NCBI GenBank assembly: GCA_021372005.1
Contig: JAJFVC010000033.1
Span: 25,984-89,983 of the forward strand
Reading direction: 5' to 3'
DNA length: 64,000 bases
Source: Planctomycetaceae bacterium
GTDB lineage: Bacteria; Planctomycetota; Planctomycetia; Pirellulales; Thermoguttaceae
The position numbers were made by a program, and so were the translations under genes. Positions 7,637 through 16,996 of the stretch are shown piece by piece (positions within the stretch are counted from its first letter, which is position 1; the number at the start of each line of letters is the position of its first letter). The notes under the pieces are model-generated. The model made no database searches, had not been told where the DNA came from, and saw only the letters and a list, made by a program, of their open reading frames with translations.

Positions 7637-10417
7637 ATGGCGTTTTGCATCGCGTCGTGTCGTGCGCAAATGGGTCGATTCTGGCTCGGCTTTTTCCTTG
7701 TGGCGATGTCGAGTCGCGTCGTGGCAGCCGAGACGGAGTCGTTGGACCCGGAGAATTTTGCCCTCGGGGCGACGGTGCGGGTCAGCAGCGAAGTCAAGGA
7801 AGCCAAAGCTCCGCAGCGGGATAGCCATTTGGGGAGCAATCTGGTCGACGGTCGGGTGACGACTTGGTATTGGACTCCGAATCGCGACGAGCTCGCCAAG
7901 CCGCCACACTGGGTCGAGGTGGATCTGAATCGAGAGCGGGTCGTGGGACGCGTGGCGGTTTGGGTGTCCGAAGAAACGCCGGGTGTGCCGATTCGCGTCG
8001 AGGAACGGCGAGGCAACCGTTGGGTCGCGTTGGCCACGCTCGGGCCTGCCAAGCCAAAATCTTCGACGTCGTCGACGGAGGCCGGCGATTGGACTGCGTC
8101 CGGTCCATGGGTGGCCACGTTCGATCCGCCACGTCGGCTTCGGCAGCTTCGTTTCGTATGCGACACCACCGACAAGATTCATCTCCATGAAATCAAGGTC
8201 ATGCCGCCGATCAAGCTGTCTGCGGAACGCCCGGTGAAATTGGCGGGCCGCGGGCCGGTTTTGAAGTTTGATTTCGGCGACCGGGCCTTGTTGCCGACCA
8301 AGGGTTGGCTGTCGGTGAATGAGGCGACTCGTTACACCGCGGACACGGATTACGGTTGGCGCGAGACGGACGGATTGATCGGCGTCAATCGCGAGGACGG
8401 TTTTCCGTTGATTCGCAGCTTTGTGGCGGGATTGCCCGCGAAGGACCGCGACGGCCACAGTTTTGTCGTCAAGGTGCCCAACGGAAAATATGCCGTAGCG
8501 GTGGCGACCGGCGATCCAGATCGAGCCGTACCCGGGATGCGCCTTTTGGCGCAGGGCCAGGTGGTCGCGCCGCGAATGGGCACAGGCGGCGCGGGCGGCT
8601 GCGACGCGGAGACGTTTGTGGCCGACGTGACCGATGGAACCTTGGAGATTCGTTTCGAGTCGCCGACGACCTGGGCCGTGACGGCCATGATCGTAGCGCC
8701 GTTGAAACGGTGGCCTGAGGTGCAGGCGGCCGTCGAGGATCTGGAGGATCAATTCGCCAAACGATCGCCGGTGCTGCTCGATAACTGGCGTGAACGCAAA
8801 CCGGACGAACCGGACGCCAAATTGCGGATGGATGCGGGCCGCAAAACCCGCGGCTACGAGGTTTTTACGCGGCCGTTGACCAGTCCGATCTATCCGAGCA
8901 CGATTCCCGCGGAGTCCGAGGTGACCCGACGGCTTCAGGTCCGTGCGACGCCGGGCGAGTACGAATCGGCCACCTTGGCCATCCGCGCTTTTCGTCCGTT
9001 GCGCAACGTGCGGCTGACGGTTGGCTCGCTTCAAGGCGACGTCGGGAAGATCCCCGCCGACCGGATCGACGTGAAAGTGGTCCGCTGCTGGCTGCAAGTG
9101 GACGATATGTATGGGCCGAAACAATTCATGAGAGTGCCCGAGTTGCTCGAACCGCAAGGTCGGCACGGCGAATCGTGGGTCCGGCAGAACGTGACGCGCC
9201 AGTTTCGGCTGACGATCCACGTGCCCGACAAGGCGAAGCCCGGCAAATATCAGGGCAAGCTGTCGATCGAAGCGGAAGACGCACCAGCGGTTGAGATGTC
9301 CTTGGACGTCGAGGTGTTGCCGTTTCGTCTGCGCCGCCCGCCGGCGACGGCTTATGGGATCTACTACTATCCGGATCGAGAGGTCGGTGATCGGCTTGTG
9401 TTGGCCGATTTGCGAAACATACGCGAACACGGCCTGAACACGATCTGCTTTACGTTGGGGCCGGACGTGTCGGTGCGTGCGTCGCCCAAGTCTTGGGATT
9501 TCAGCTATCTGCGGTGGCTGATGGGGCTGGTGAGCAAGGTGGGCGGTTTCGACGGTCCGTTTCCCGTTTGTCTGAACTGCGGCGATCATGAGATCACGCC
9601 GAAGATCCGCAAGGCCGTGACGCGGCTGGTCCGCGAGTTGGAGACGGAGCGGAAGAAACAGGGCTGGCCGGAATTTCTGTATTACCCGATCGACGAGCCG
9701 TTTCGTGGCGAAAAGCTCGAAAGGGCCGTGTCGTACCTTCAAGCGTGCAAAGAGGTCAAGGGCATCCGCACCTACGCCACCGTCAGCATGTTGGCTGCCG
9801 AGAAGCTGGCGCCGTGGCTTGACGTGCGGTGCCAATCGCTGGCGGTTGTGAACGGTTTTGCTTGGCCCGACGCACTTAACGCGGCCCGAGCCGACGGCGA
9901 CACTTTTTGGTGGTACTCGAACGCTACACGGCACTACTTTACGCCCATGCGGTTGAAAAGCGGTTTTTTCTTTTGGAACAGTCGGGCTACGGGCGAAATC
10001 TATTGGCAGTTCTGCGATCCCGGCAAATCGTCGCCTTGGTGCGACTTTGACGGCGAAGGACACGACCACATCGCGGTTTACCCCGGATTGGACGGGCCGA
10101 TTGAAACGATCCAGTGGGAGTGCTACCGCGAGGGTGTCGACGACAGCCTGTACGCCTATACGCTCGAGCGATTGGTGGCGGAATGCGAGAAAAAAGGCGT
10201 CGATGGGCCGGCCATGGTTCAAGCCAAAAAGATCTTGAAAGAGTTGTCGGCGTCGATCAACATGGATATAGCGGCCGGCGATGCCAAGTACTCCTTCCGA
10301 AGATTCGCTTACCTCCATTATATTTGCGATTGGAAACCCGGGCGGTTCGAGCGGGAGCGCCGCCGGTTGTCCGACGCGATCGTCGAGTTGTCGAAACTGC
10401 AAAACGTTGAACCTTAG
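7637..10417 (+). CDS. Secreted protein with discoidin-like and GH123-like domains
   Basis: A 926-residue exported protein starting at ATG 7637 after GGCAGGAG. Signal peptide residues 1-31. Residues about 35-190 resemble an F5/8 type C (discoidin) carbohydrate-binding module: NLVDGRVTTWYW, PHWVEVDLNRERVVGRVAVW and LRQLRFVCD. Residues about 570-860 resemble the catalytic barrel of GH123 or DUF4091 glycosidases, with YGIYYYPDRE opening it and YYPIDEPF at about 682-689 matching the conserved Asp-Glu pair used by GH123 N-acetylhexosaminidases. YGIYYYP and the WWYSN-type segment further on fit the same family. It is probably a secreted glycosidase acting on amino-sugar glycans; the substrate is inference. 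A huge open frame on the opposite strand is a compositional shadow. Confidence 0.78.
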   Translation: MAFCIASCRAQMGRFWLGFFLVAMSSRVVAAETESLDPENFALGATVRVSSEVKEAKAPQRDSHLGSNLVDGRVTTWYWTPNRDELAKPPHWVEVDLNRERVVGRVAVWVSEETPGVPIRVEERRGNRWVALATLGPAKPKSSTSSTEAGDWTASGPWVATFDPPRRLRQLRFVCDTTDKIHLHEIKVMPPIKLSAERPVKLAGRGPVLKFDFGDRALLPTKGWLSVNEATRYTADTDYGWRETDGLIGVNREDGFPLIRSFVAGLPAKDRDGHSFVVKVPNGKYAVAVATGDPDRAVPGMRLLAQGQVVAPRMGTGGAGGCDAETFVADVTDGTLEIRFESPTTWAVTAMIVAPLKRWPEVQAAVEDLEDQFAKRSPVLLDNWRERKPDEPDAKLRMDAGRKTRGYEVFTRPLTSPIYPSTIPAESEVTRRLQVRATPGEYESATLAIRAFRPLRNVRLTVGSLQGDVGKIPADRIDVKVVRCWLQVDDMYGPKQFMRVPELLEPQGRHGESWVRQNVTRQFRLTIHVPDKAKPGKYQGKLSIEAEDAPAVEMSLDVEVLPFRLRRPPATAYGIYYYPDREVGDRLVLADLRNIREHGLNTICFTLGPDVSVRASPKSWDFSYLRWLMGLVSKVGGFDGPFPVCLNCGDHEITPKIRKAVTRLVRELETERKKQGWPEFLYYPIDEPFRGEKLERAVSYLQACKEVKGIRTYATVSMLAAEKLAPWLDVRCQSLAVVNGFAWPDALNAARADGDTFWWYSNATRHYFTPMRLKSGFFFWNSRATGEIYWQFCDPGKSSPWCDFDGEGHDHIAVYPGLDGPIETIQWECYREGVDDSLYAYTLERLVAECEKKGVDGPAMVQAKKILKELSASINMDIAAGDAKYSFRRFAYLHYICDWKPGRFERERRRLSDAIVELSKLQNVEP

Positions 10418-10437
10418 CAAAGTGAAAGCGGAGTGCC

Positions 10438-12468
10438 ATGAGAGACAATAGCTGGACACGTCGAGAAGTGCTGAAGGGCGCGGCGGTGGCCGCTGTTGGT
10501 TTCCCGTTTGTTGCGAGAACGGCGTTTTCGTTGGGTTCCAACGCGTCGTCGGAGTCGCGGCATCGTCTTGCGCCGGCCGACGATCTCGAGGTGCCCGATT
10601 GGATCGCCTACGGAAAGTTGCGATGGGTTTGGGCGTTGTGGGAGCCGCTCCAGTTTTATCGGCGCAACGGCGGCGGTGCGGGCGGGATCACGACGGATCC
10701 GTGGGTTGAGAAATGGTATCACCGGATGCACTCGGACGAGATTCTCGATCAACTGGCCGAGGCGGGCATCAATCTGGTCAGCACGCATTATTACAAGGGT
10801 TTTGGGCTGAAATCCGAGGCGGCCGAAATGGATCTGGCGGCCGATTTCACCCGCCGCGCGCACCAGCGAGGCATCCGCGTGTTCGGCTATCATCAGTTCA
10901 ACACGGTCGTCCACGAGACGATGCTCAGCGAGGTGCCAAATCTGGCGGATTGGATCCAGCGCGGGCCGGATGGCGAGATGCTGACCTACTCGAAAGCGGC
11001 GACGTGGCGTTGGAATGCGTGCCCGATCCACGACGAGTATCTTGCGTACGTGAAGCGTGTGATGGAGCAATGTCTGAACAAGGCGGGCATGGATGGCGTA
11101 GAGTTCGACGGCACGCGTTACCTTTGCCACTGCAAGGATTGTACGGAGGCGTTTCGACATTATTTGATGGAACGGTATTCGACGCCGCCCAAGCATCTTG
11201 GGGTCTCGGATTTTTCAAAGGTTACGATTCCCACGGGCCAAGCCCCGGAAACGGAGTTGCTTCGTCAGGATTTGGACCGTTTTCGTTGGGGCATCCATCG
11301 GCGGCGATTCCGCGAGATGCGCGAGTTCGTGCATCGTCGGAAGCCGGGTGCGGCGTTGGCGACCTATCTGGATCTCATTCCCGGCAATCCGGACTGGTAC
11401 GATCTGGCGATCGCCGAAAACCACGATACGCCGCAGGTGCTCGACGGCGCGTTGATCACCAAGGTGCGGTCGCTCAAACGGGGCACCTCCGTCGGCCGCG
11501 TGACGTTTTCGACCAATTGGCTGCGGAACACCAAAGGCCAGATCTCGATGCCGAAAAAGGCGTCGACGGTCGAGTTGGACATGGCCGAGTCATTGGCGTG
11601 CGGCGGCCAGATTTGTGCGGCCACTTGGGCGTTGCGGCCGGGTCCCAAACACAACGGCGACGCTTTCTTCGAGCAGCCGGAGTTCCATGCGGCCTTAAAA
11701 CGCTACATGGGTTTTGAACGCGATCACGAATCACTGTACCTCGATTCGCAGCCGGCCGCCAACGTATGGATCTATCGTTCGACCGTCAACCAGATCGGAT
11801 TTGAACAGGCGTTGTTGGGGCGGATCGCTTGTCGCGTAGCCAGGGAATCGCACTTAAAGCAGCTCGGCGACCGCGACGTGCTGATCGTGGCCAACGAAAC
11901 CAATCTGAGCGACGCCGAGTGCGCCGCGATTCGGGCGGCGTCGGATCGCGGATGCGCGCTGATTCTCACCGGTTCGGCCGGGCGGCGGGACGAACGACTC
12001 CAGATTCGCAATCCGCTGCCGTTCGCCGATTTGACGGATCGGCCGAATGTCCGATATTTTGCCAAGTGCCCCGGGCAGATTCCGCTGCCGTCGAAGAAAA
12101 GCCGGTTGCCCGCACTGCCGATCATGCCGAAGGGCGCCGAAGAGATTTTGAAGACCGTTCACGAGTTGGCCAAGAAGGGGCTCGCCGCCCAGTTGGAAGG
12201 AGGCGACGCGGCCTTGCCGCTGATGTACGTGGACGTATACCGCCAGCCGGGGAGTTGTGTCGTTCACGTGATCTATTATGGCGGTGACAAGCCCAAGGGC
12301 CTGCGGATTCGACTTGGCCAATGGCTTGCCCGCGATGATCGGCCCGTGTTATATTCGCCTTATCTCGCGGAGCCGGTGACGCTAACGCCGTCGAACGACG
12401 GATGGTTCGAGTTGCCGGAATCGTTCGTTCGATATGCCGCGATTCGGTTCAAGAGTGCGGCTTCGTAG
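10438..12468 (+). CDS. Tat-exported putative glycoside hydrolase, first paralogue
   Basis: 676 residues, starting 20 bp after the preceding gene. The N-terminus TRREVLKGAAVAAVGFPF is a twin-arginine signal. Residues about 95-330 look like a TIM barrel of the hypothetical glycosyl-hydrolase or beta-galactosidase-like clan: INLVSTHYYKGFG, RGIRVFGYHQFNT, GMDGVEFDGTRYL. A CxCxxC cluster (C232, C234, C237) follows the strand carrying the candidate acidic residues. Residues about 455-560 resemble the Rossmann-like trimerisation domain of GH42-type enzymes (DVLIVANETNLSDAECAAI). The next gene is a clear paralogue with the same layout. Expected to act in the periplasm or outside; substrate unknown. 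Confidence 0.7.
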   Translation: MRDNSWTRREVLKGAAVAAVGFPFVARTAFSLGSNASSESRHRLAPADDLEVPDWIAYGKLRWVWALWEPLQFYRRNGGGAGGITTDPWVEKWYHRMHSDEILDQLAEAGINLVSTHYYKGFGLKSEAAEMDLAADFTRRAHQRGIRVFGYHQFNTVVHETMLSEVPNLADWIQRGPDGEMLTYSKAATWRWNACPIHDEYLAYVKRVMEQCLNKAGMDGVEFDGTRYLCHCKDCTEAFRHYLMERYSTPPKHLGVSDFSKVTIPTGQAPETELLRQDLDRFRWGIHRRRFREMREFVHRRKPGAALATYLDLIPGNPDWYDLAIAENHDTPQVLDGALITKVRSLKRGTSVGRVTFSTNWLRNTKGQISMPKKASTVELDMAESLACGGQICAATWALRPGPKHNGDAFFEQPEFHAALKRYMGFERDHESLYLDSQPAANVWIYRSTVNQIGFEQALLGRIACRVARESHLKQLGDRDVLIVANETNLSDAECAAIRAASDRGCALILTGSAGRRDERLQIRNPLPFADLTDRPNVRYFAKCPGQIPLPSKKSRLPALPIMPKGAEEILKTVHELAKKGLAAQLEGGDAALPLMYVDVYRQPGSCVVHVIYYGGDKPKGLRIRLGQWLARDDRPVLYSPYLAEPVTLTPSNDGWFELPESFVRYAAIRFKSAAS

Positions 12469-12538
12469 CGAGAGGCGACCTGTGGTGCGAGCGCATCGCC
12501 CCAGACGACTATTCGACCACAAACGAAAATCAAGGTGA

Positions 12539-14590
12539 ATGATGAAACAACGGAACTTTTTGGGCCTATTGGTCGTCGGTGGTTTGATTTCATTGAGCGC
12601 CGGCGGTTCGTTGGTTTTTGGAAAAGAAGACGCCGTGGGAAAGGCTCCCGCGTCGCTCGGGCCGACCTCGCCGAAAACCTCGTTCTACTATTGGTCCTGG
12701 TGGGGTTGGGAGCCGTTGAGCCACTATGTTCACTCCAAGGGCAGCGTGGTGGGCGGCGTCAACACAAGCTCGCCTTTTTTGAGCGCCTGGTACGATCGGC
12801 TTCACGAGGAGCAGACCGCGCGCATGATGTCGGACCTAGGCGTCAATTTGGCGGTGACGCATTTCTTCAAGGGGTTCGGCTTGAACCACGAGCAGGACGA
12901 AATCCAGCGCACCAAGCAGTTGGTCGAGGCGGCGCATCGCTGCGGGATTCGCGTGATGGGCTATTGTCAGTGGCAGACGATCTACTCCAACACCTTCCCG
13001 GAGGAAGTGCCCGACGCCGCCTCGTGGGTTCAGCTCGACGAGCAAGGCAAATACCGTTGCTGGGGAAGCGACAAAAAACGCTGGGCCCCGTGCATCCATT
13101 GTCGGGAGTTTATCGACTACTTGAAGCGTGTGATGCGCGTCGGTTTGGAAGAGGTCGGCCTGGACGGTTTGCATTTTGACAACGACTACTTCCAGCCGTG
13201 CTATTGCAAGCGGTGCGAGGCGGCGTTCCAAAAGTGGATGGCCGCCCGATATCCCGGCCAGTGCAAGCGGTTCGGCGTCGAGTCGTTCGACAAGATCGCG
13301 CAACCCCGCAAGTTGCCGCGTGGCGGTCGGATCACCGATCCGCTGACGCAAGCGTGGGTTCTGTTCCGTTGCGAAAGTCTCGGAGAGGTCAATCGCGAGA
13401 TTGCCGAGTACGCCCGCAGCGTGCGGCCTGACGTGATTATGCTGAACAATCCGACCCATCCGCGCGGGTTCAACGGACTGCAGCGACGAGCCCTTTGGCC
13501 GCCCATGATCGGTGGGGCGATGGACGTCGTGTTCGCCGAGAATGGCAACTTTGCCCGCATGTCGGGCGACGTGCTGGTCTCGCAAATTCGCGCCCACAAA
13601 CACGCCGCTGCGGTGGGCTATCGCGTCGTGTCGACCACGTGGAAGCAACAGAAAGGCAAGATGCAATTGCCCGAAAAGCCTGAGGAGGTCAAGCTCCAAG
13701 TGGCCGAAGGCACCGCGTTGAACGGCATTCCGGGCACGAACTGGGCTTTGCGGTTGGACGACAAGCACGACGGACACATGCGCATCGAGCGACCGGAGCT
13801 CCGCGAGGCGCTGCAACAGTATCTCGGTTTCGCCCATAAGACGGAAGACCTTCGGAAGGATGCACGGCCGGTTTGCGACGTGGCCGTTTTGGAAACCTTC
13901 GCGTCGATGGCCTACGACGCGACCGCGGCGGCGTCGCTGGTCCAGGGCGTTCAAGAGGTGTTGATCCGCGATGGTTTTCCTTGGGAGACGGTTTTCGGCG
14001 ACAACATGGACCGTCTGAAAGGTTTTCGCTCGCTGGTGGTCGCCGGCCAGTCCTATCTGAGCGACAGCGAATGCCGCAAGATTCACGAGTTCGTCCAAAA
14101 CGGCGGTGGGCTGTTGCTCATCGGCGACAACGGCCATTACGACGAACAGGGACGTCCGCGCGACAAGGATCCGTTGGCCGATGTGAAGGGCGACCGGGTC
14201 GTCCGATTGCCGGCCAACCTGATCACGGCGCCGGCGATGGAGCAAGCGTATGCCTCGTGGGTTGCATTGTCGAAGTCGCATGCGGAGATCGCCACTGCGG
14301 TGCAAAAGACGCTTGGCGATCAGTTTTCGGCCCGGGTGACCGGCTCCGATAAGGTGGCGTTGTCGGCCTACGAGCTGCCCGACGGACGGCTGGTCGTGCA
14401 TCTGGTCAACTACGCCGCTCCGTCGCCCCAAGAGGGACTGAAACTTTCCGTGGGACCGAAATGGCAAAAGGCTGCGTCGGTCAAACTGCTGTCGCCCGAA
14501 TCGTCCAGCGCGCTGACCGGCGGAGCGACCGTCGAACTGCCGCCGTTGCCGGTCTACGCCGTGGTGGTCTTCGAGCCACAGTCCAAATAA
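12539..14590 (+). CDS. Secreted putative glycoside hydrolase, second paralogue
   Basis: 683 residues. Unlike its neighbour it has an ordinary Sec-type signal (residues about 1-29, LGLLVVGGLISLSAGGS), so the pair would use different export routes. The barrel region aligns block by block with the upstream paralogue: VNLAVTHFFKGFGL, CGIRVMGYCQWQT, GLDGLHFDNDYF, then the CYCKRC cluster (C221, C223, C226). A trimerisation-like domain (RSLVVAGQSYLSDSECRKI) and a beta-rich C-terminus follow. Two starts, 12539 and 12542, are possible (ATGATG); AAGGTGA precedes. It probably arose by duplication and may act on a related linkage. No exact glycosidase family can be named by eye. Confidence 0.7.
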   Translation: MMKQRNFLGLLVVGGLISLSAGGSLVFGKEDAVGKAPASLGPTSPKTSFYYWSWWGWEPLSHYVHSKGSVVGGVNTSSPFLSAWYDRLHEEQTARMMSDLGVNLAVTHFFKGFGLNHEQDEIQRTKQLVEAAHRCGIRVMGYCQWQTIYSNTFPEEVPDAASWVQLDEQGKYRCWGSDKKRWAPCIHCREFIDYLKRVMRVGLEEVGLDGLHFDNDYFQPCYCKRCEAAFQKWMAARYPGQCKRFGVESFDKIAQPRKLPRGGRITDPLTQAWVLFRCESLGEVNREIAEYARSVRPDVIMLNNPTHPRGFNGLQRRALWPPMIGGAMDVVFAENGNFARMSGDVLVSQIRAHKHAAAVGYRVVSTTWKQQKGKMQLPEKPEEVKLQVAEGTALNGIPGTNWALRLDDKHDGHMRIERPELREALQQYLGFAHKTEDLRKDARPVCDVAVLETFASMAYDATAAASLVQGVQEVLIRDGFPWETVFGDNMDRLKGFRSLVVAGQSYLSDSECRKIHEFVQNGGGLLLIGDNGHYDEQGRPRDKDPLADVKGDRVVRLPANLITAPAMEQAYASWVALSKSHAEIATAVQKTLGDQFSARVTGSDKVALSAYELPDGRLVVHLVNYAAPSPQEGLKLSVGPKWQKAASVKLLSPESSSALTGGATVELPPLPVYAVVVFEPQSK

Positions 14591-14648
14591 TCGTACACGC
14601 GGTTTCGGATTCGTTCACGGTCCCACGCGGCAGAGCCGCGACGTGCGA

Positions 14649-14924
14649 TCAAAATCCGATCCCGATCGAAAAATCTCGCCCGTAGTAATAGAAGCCGGAT
14701 GCGGGAGCTGGTTCGTAGCACGGTGGCGGGCAGAATCGCGGCGGTGGTGGTGCGACCCAATAGCGAGGGCCAACGACCACCGGCGGCCGCATCACCACGA
14801 TCGGCGGCCGTCCTCCGTAATAGTGAGGATGGGGACGCATAGGCCCCGGGCCGTGGGCTTCGACTCGACCGGCCGTGATGCACAACATTCCAACGACGGC
14901 CAACCACATCAACGCGCGTTTCAT
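14649..14924 (-). CDS. Small secreted Gly/Tyr/Pro-rich protein
   Basis: A 91-residue protein on the opposite strand to its neighbours. ATG at 14924 is preceded by GGAAAGGA, which favours this start over longer frames. Residues 1-23 form a signal peptide (MLCITAGRVEA). The mature chain is low complexity: HGPGPMRPHPHYYGG, repeated PP pairs, then a FYYYGRDFSIGIGF end. No enzyme motif is present. Small proteins of this sort are common in planctomycetes and are probably envelope or matrix components, but no function is known. A similar Val/Pro/Tyr-rich secreted protein lies at 18160. Confidence 0.65.
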   Translation of the reverse strand: MKRALMWLAVVGMLCITAGRVEAHGPGPMRPHPHYYGGRPPIVVMRPPVVVGPRYWVAPPPPRFCPPPCYEPAPASGFYYYGRDFSIGIGF

Positions 14925-15236
14925 GATCCAAATCCTTTCCGGGGAGCGGGGCGGTGTTTTTGGTGAGTCAACGATGCCGTTCCATTGACGCAGAGGGGAA
15001 TGTGCAAATCCCATCGCGTTTTAGATGCCATTGGCTTTGGTGTGTCGTAACGTGTTTCATATAAATGAATTACGTGTTCAAATAATTGTGTGGCCCACGA
15101 AGGTGACAGCGACAAAATGTCGTCCTATTGAATCTTGGTGTGATCGATCTGATGACACATCAAGGGGCTCGGTCACAAAGAACCAATTCACCCTGGACGT
15201 TGACCTAGCCCGATCCGCCGTCTACCTTGAGAGGTT
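14925..15236. other. Intergenic region upstream of the BtuF-like gene
   Basis: About 310 bp with a locally AT-rich stretch (15035-15095) holding a short TTCAT/ATGAA inverted repeat and two similar ACGTGTT words. A further small stem (CGACA/TGTCG) lies near 15108-15120. These could be operator sites for the transporter operon, but none matches a motif I can name. The conserved core of a cobalamin riboswitch is not seen. Confidence 0.4.
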
Positions 15237-16169
15237 ATGACTGCTCGAACCCTTCTGATCACGGCGATCGCGCTGGTCTTTTCGGCCTGTCTGTGGGCGG
15301 GCCGGCGCTTCGATCGGTCCGACGGGGCGGCGGCCTCCACCGGCCCAGGCTGCCGGATTATTTCGATGGCCCCGAGCATCACCGAGACGCTGTACGCCCT
15401 GGGGCTCGGCGACCGCGTGGTCGGCGTGACTCGCTATTGCAGCTATCCGCCCGAGACGGCCCAAAAACCCAAAACCGGCGGCTATTACGATCCGAACTTC
15501 GAGGCGATGGTCCGGCTCCATCCCGATCTGATCGTGATGTTGGACGATCACCAGCAATCGTTGCCGGAGTTCGCAAAACTGCGAGTCCGCACGCTGGTCG
15601 TGTCGCATCGGACCATCGAGGGCATTTTGGATTCGTTTCGCGCGATCGGTCGCGTTGCCGACCGCGAGGCGTTAGGCCGACAGTTGGCCGACCAATACAC
15701 ACGGCGGTTGCAGGCCATCCAACGTCGCACGCAGAGGCAATCCCGGCCTCGCGTGCTGTTGGCCCTCGACCGCACGTTTGGACGCGGGCAGTTGGCCGAC
15801 GTGTATGTGGCCGGCGTCGACGGCTATTTCGATCGGATTTTGCAGTGCGCCGGCGGTCAAAACGTCTATCAACAGCGTGGCGTCCGCAACCCGGTCGTTT
15901 CGCCCGAGGGCGTTGCGTGGCTCAATCCGGACGTGATCGTCGATCTGGCGCCGCGGACGGTGGTCGACCGGTTGGGTCGCTCGGCCATCGCGGCCGATTG
16001 GAACCGTCTGCCGCGGGTCGAGGCCGTTCGGCGGCATCGCGTTTTTGTGATCGACCAGGATTATGCGTTGGTGCCGGGTCCGCGATTCATCCGATTGGTT
16101 GAGGATCTGGCCGAGTTGCTGCATCCGGACGTCAAAAAATCGACTGCCGACGAGGGCCGCAAATCATGA
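15237..16169 (+). CDS. BtuF-like periplasmic binding protein of an ABC importer
   Basis: 310 residues; ATG 15237 directly follows GAGAGG. The N-terminus is a signal peptide or lipid-anchor region (LLITAIALVFSAC). The first lobe carries the family signature: RIISMAPSITETLYALGLGD, VVGVTRYCSYPP, then NFEAMVRLHPDLIVML. The second lobe includes GVAWLNPDVIVDLAP and ends with a helix that packs back on lobe one. This group binds vitamin B12/corrinoids or iron chelates and hands them to a BtuC-type permease. The stop overlaps the next start by ATGA, and permease and ATPase genes follow. Which ligand is carried cannot be decided from sequence alone, so no gene symbol is given. Confidence 0.88.
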   Translation: MTARTLLITAIALVFSACLWAGRRFDRSDGAAASTGPGCRIISMAPSITETLYALGLGDRVVGVTRYCSYPPETAQKPKTGGYYDPNFEAMVRLHPDLIVMLDDHQQSLPEFAKLRVRTLVVSHRTIEGILDSFRAIGRVADREALGRQLADQYTRRLQAIQRRTQRQSRPRVLLALDRTFGRGQLADVYVAGVDGYFDRILQCAGGQNVYQQRGVRNPVVSPEGVAWLNPDVIVDLAPRTVVDRLGRSAIAADWNRLPRVEAVRRHRVFVIDQDYALVPGPRFIRLVEDLAELLHPDVKKSTADEGRKS

Positions 16170-16996
16170 CCCGACCTTCGGATGGCCGCACCGTGATCGA
16201 GGCCCGCCGGCTCGGCTGCATGATTGGCCGCAAGCCGATCCTGCGAGACGTCTCGTTCCAGATCCGCCAGGGCCAATACGTCTCGATCGTCGGGCCCAAC
16301 GGCGCCGGCAAGACGACGCTGCTGAAATGTCTCGATCGGATCGTGGTCGGACAGATTTCGGGCGAGCTGGACATCGACGGCCGGTCGTGGGATGCGTGGC
16401 GCCAGTCGGACTTGGCCAAACGGATGGCGTTGGTGCCGCAGGCCGACAGCCGTGCGATGCCGTTTTCGGTTGAACAGTTTTTGCTGATGAGCCGCTATCC
16501 GCACTTGAGCCCTTTCGCTACGGTCCGATCGTCCGATCGCCAGGCGGTCCGCGAGGCCATGGCGGCGGCCGACGCGCTAGAGTTCGCCGGGCGTCGGATG
16601 GACACGCTCAGCAGCGGTGAGCGGCAGCGGATCTATATCGCGGCGGCGCTGGCCCAGGGCGCAACGATTTGGCTGTTGGACGAACCGACGACGTTTCTCG
16701 ACTATCGCCATCAGGACGAAATCCTCGCGCTGGTGGCCTCGGCCAATCGACGGCTCGGCGTGACGGTCGTCGCGGTCACCCACGATCTGAACCATGCCGT
16801 GTTGGAGAGCGACCGCATTTTGGCCCTTTGCGACGGCGCGCTGGTGTTCGACGGCGAGCCCGCCGAGGTGATGAAGCCCGACGTGTTGCGTTGCATTTAC
16901 GGCGCGTCGCCGATGCTGGTCGCGCATCCGCGCACGGGCATGCCGATGATCGTCCCTCGCGGCGTTTCCGAAGTCTCCGAGGAGCCGCCACGATGA
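16166..16996 (+). CDS. ABC importer ATPase (BtuD/FecE type)
   Basis: 276 residues; the start overlaps the previous stop in ATGA, implying translational coupling. Walker A GPNGAGKTT lies at about 42-50, the signature LSSGERQR at about 147-154 (a variant of LSGGQ), Walker B IWLLDEPT at about 168-175, and the switch His in AVTHDLNHA. It supplies energy for the B12/iron-chelate importer formed with the flanking binding protein and permease, on the cytoplasmic face of the membrane. Length and motifs are normal for the family. Order here is binding protein, ATPase, permease. Confidence 0.93.
   Translation: MTRPSDGRTVIEARRLGCMIGRKPILRDVSFQIRQGQYVSIVGPNGAGKTTLLKCLDRIVVGQISGELDIDGRSWDAWRQSDLAKRMALVPQADSRAMPFSVEQFLLMSRYPHLSPFATVRSSDRQAVREAMAAADALEFAGRRMDTLSSGERQRIYIAAALAQGATIWLLDEPTTFLDYRHQDEILALVASANRRLGVTVVAVTHDLNHAVLESDRILALCDGALVFDGEPAEVMKPDVLRCIYGASPMLVAHPRTGMPMIVPRGVSEVSEEPPR

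Noticed and set aside
7553..10459. 968-codon open frame on the minus strand opposite the discoidin/GH123-like gene
   Set aside because: It is antisense to a gene with clear domains and a ribosome site. Its translation is Arg/His/Pro-rich with no motifs, the usual high-GC shadow.
12836..14467. 543-codon open frame on the minus strand opposite the second hydrolase paralogue
   Set aside because: Same shadow effect; no start signal or recognisable domain.
15200..15228. TTGACC-17-TACCTT promoter for the importer operon
   Set aside because: Spacing is good, but it would start transcription almost at the ATG and exclude the GAGAGG ribosome site, so it is probably chance.
14925..15236. Cobalamin riboswitch in front of the BtuF-like gene
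   Set aside because: The conserved B12-box and core words were not found by eye. A covariance search could still overturn this.
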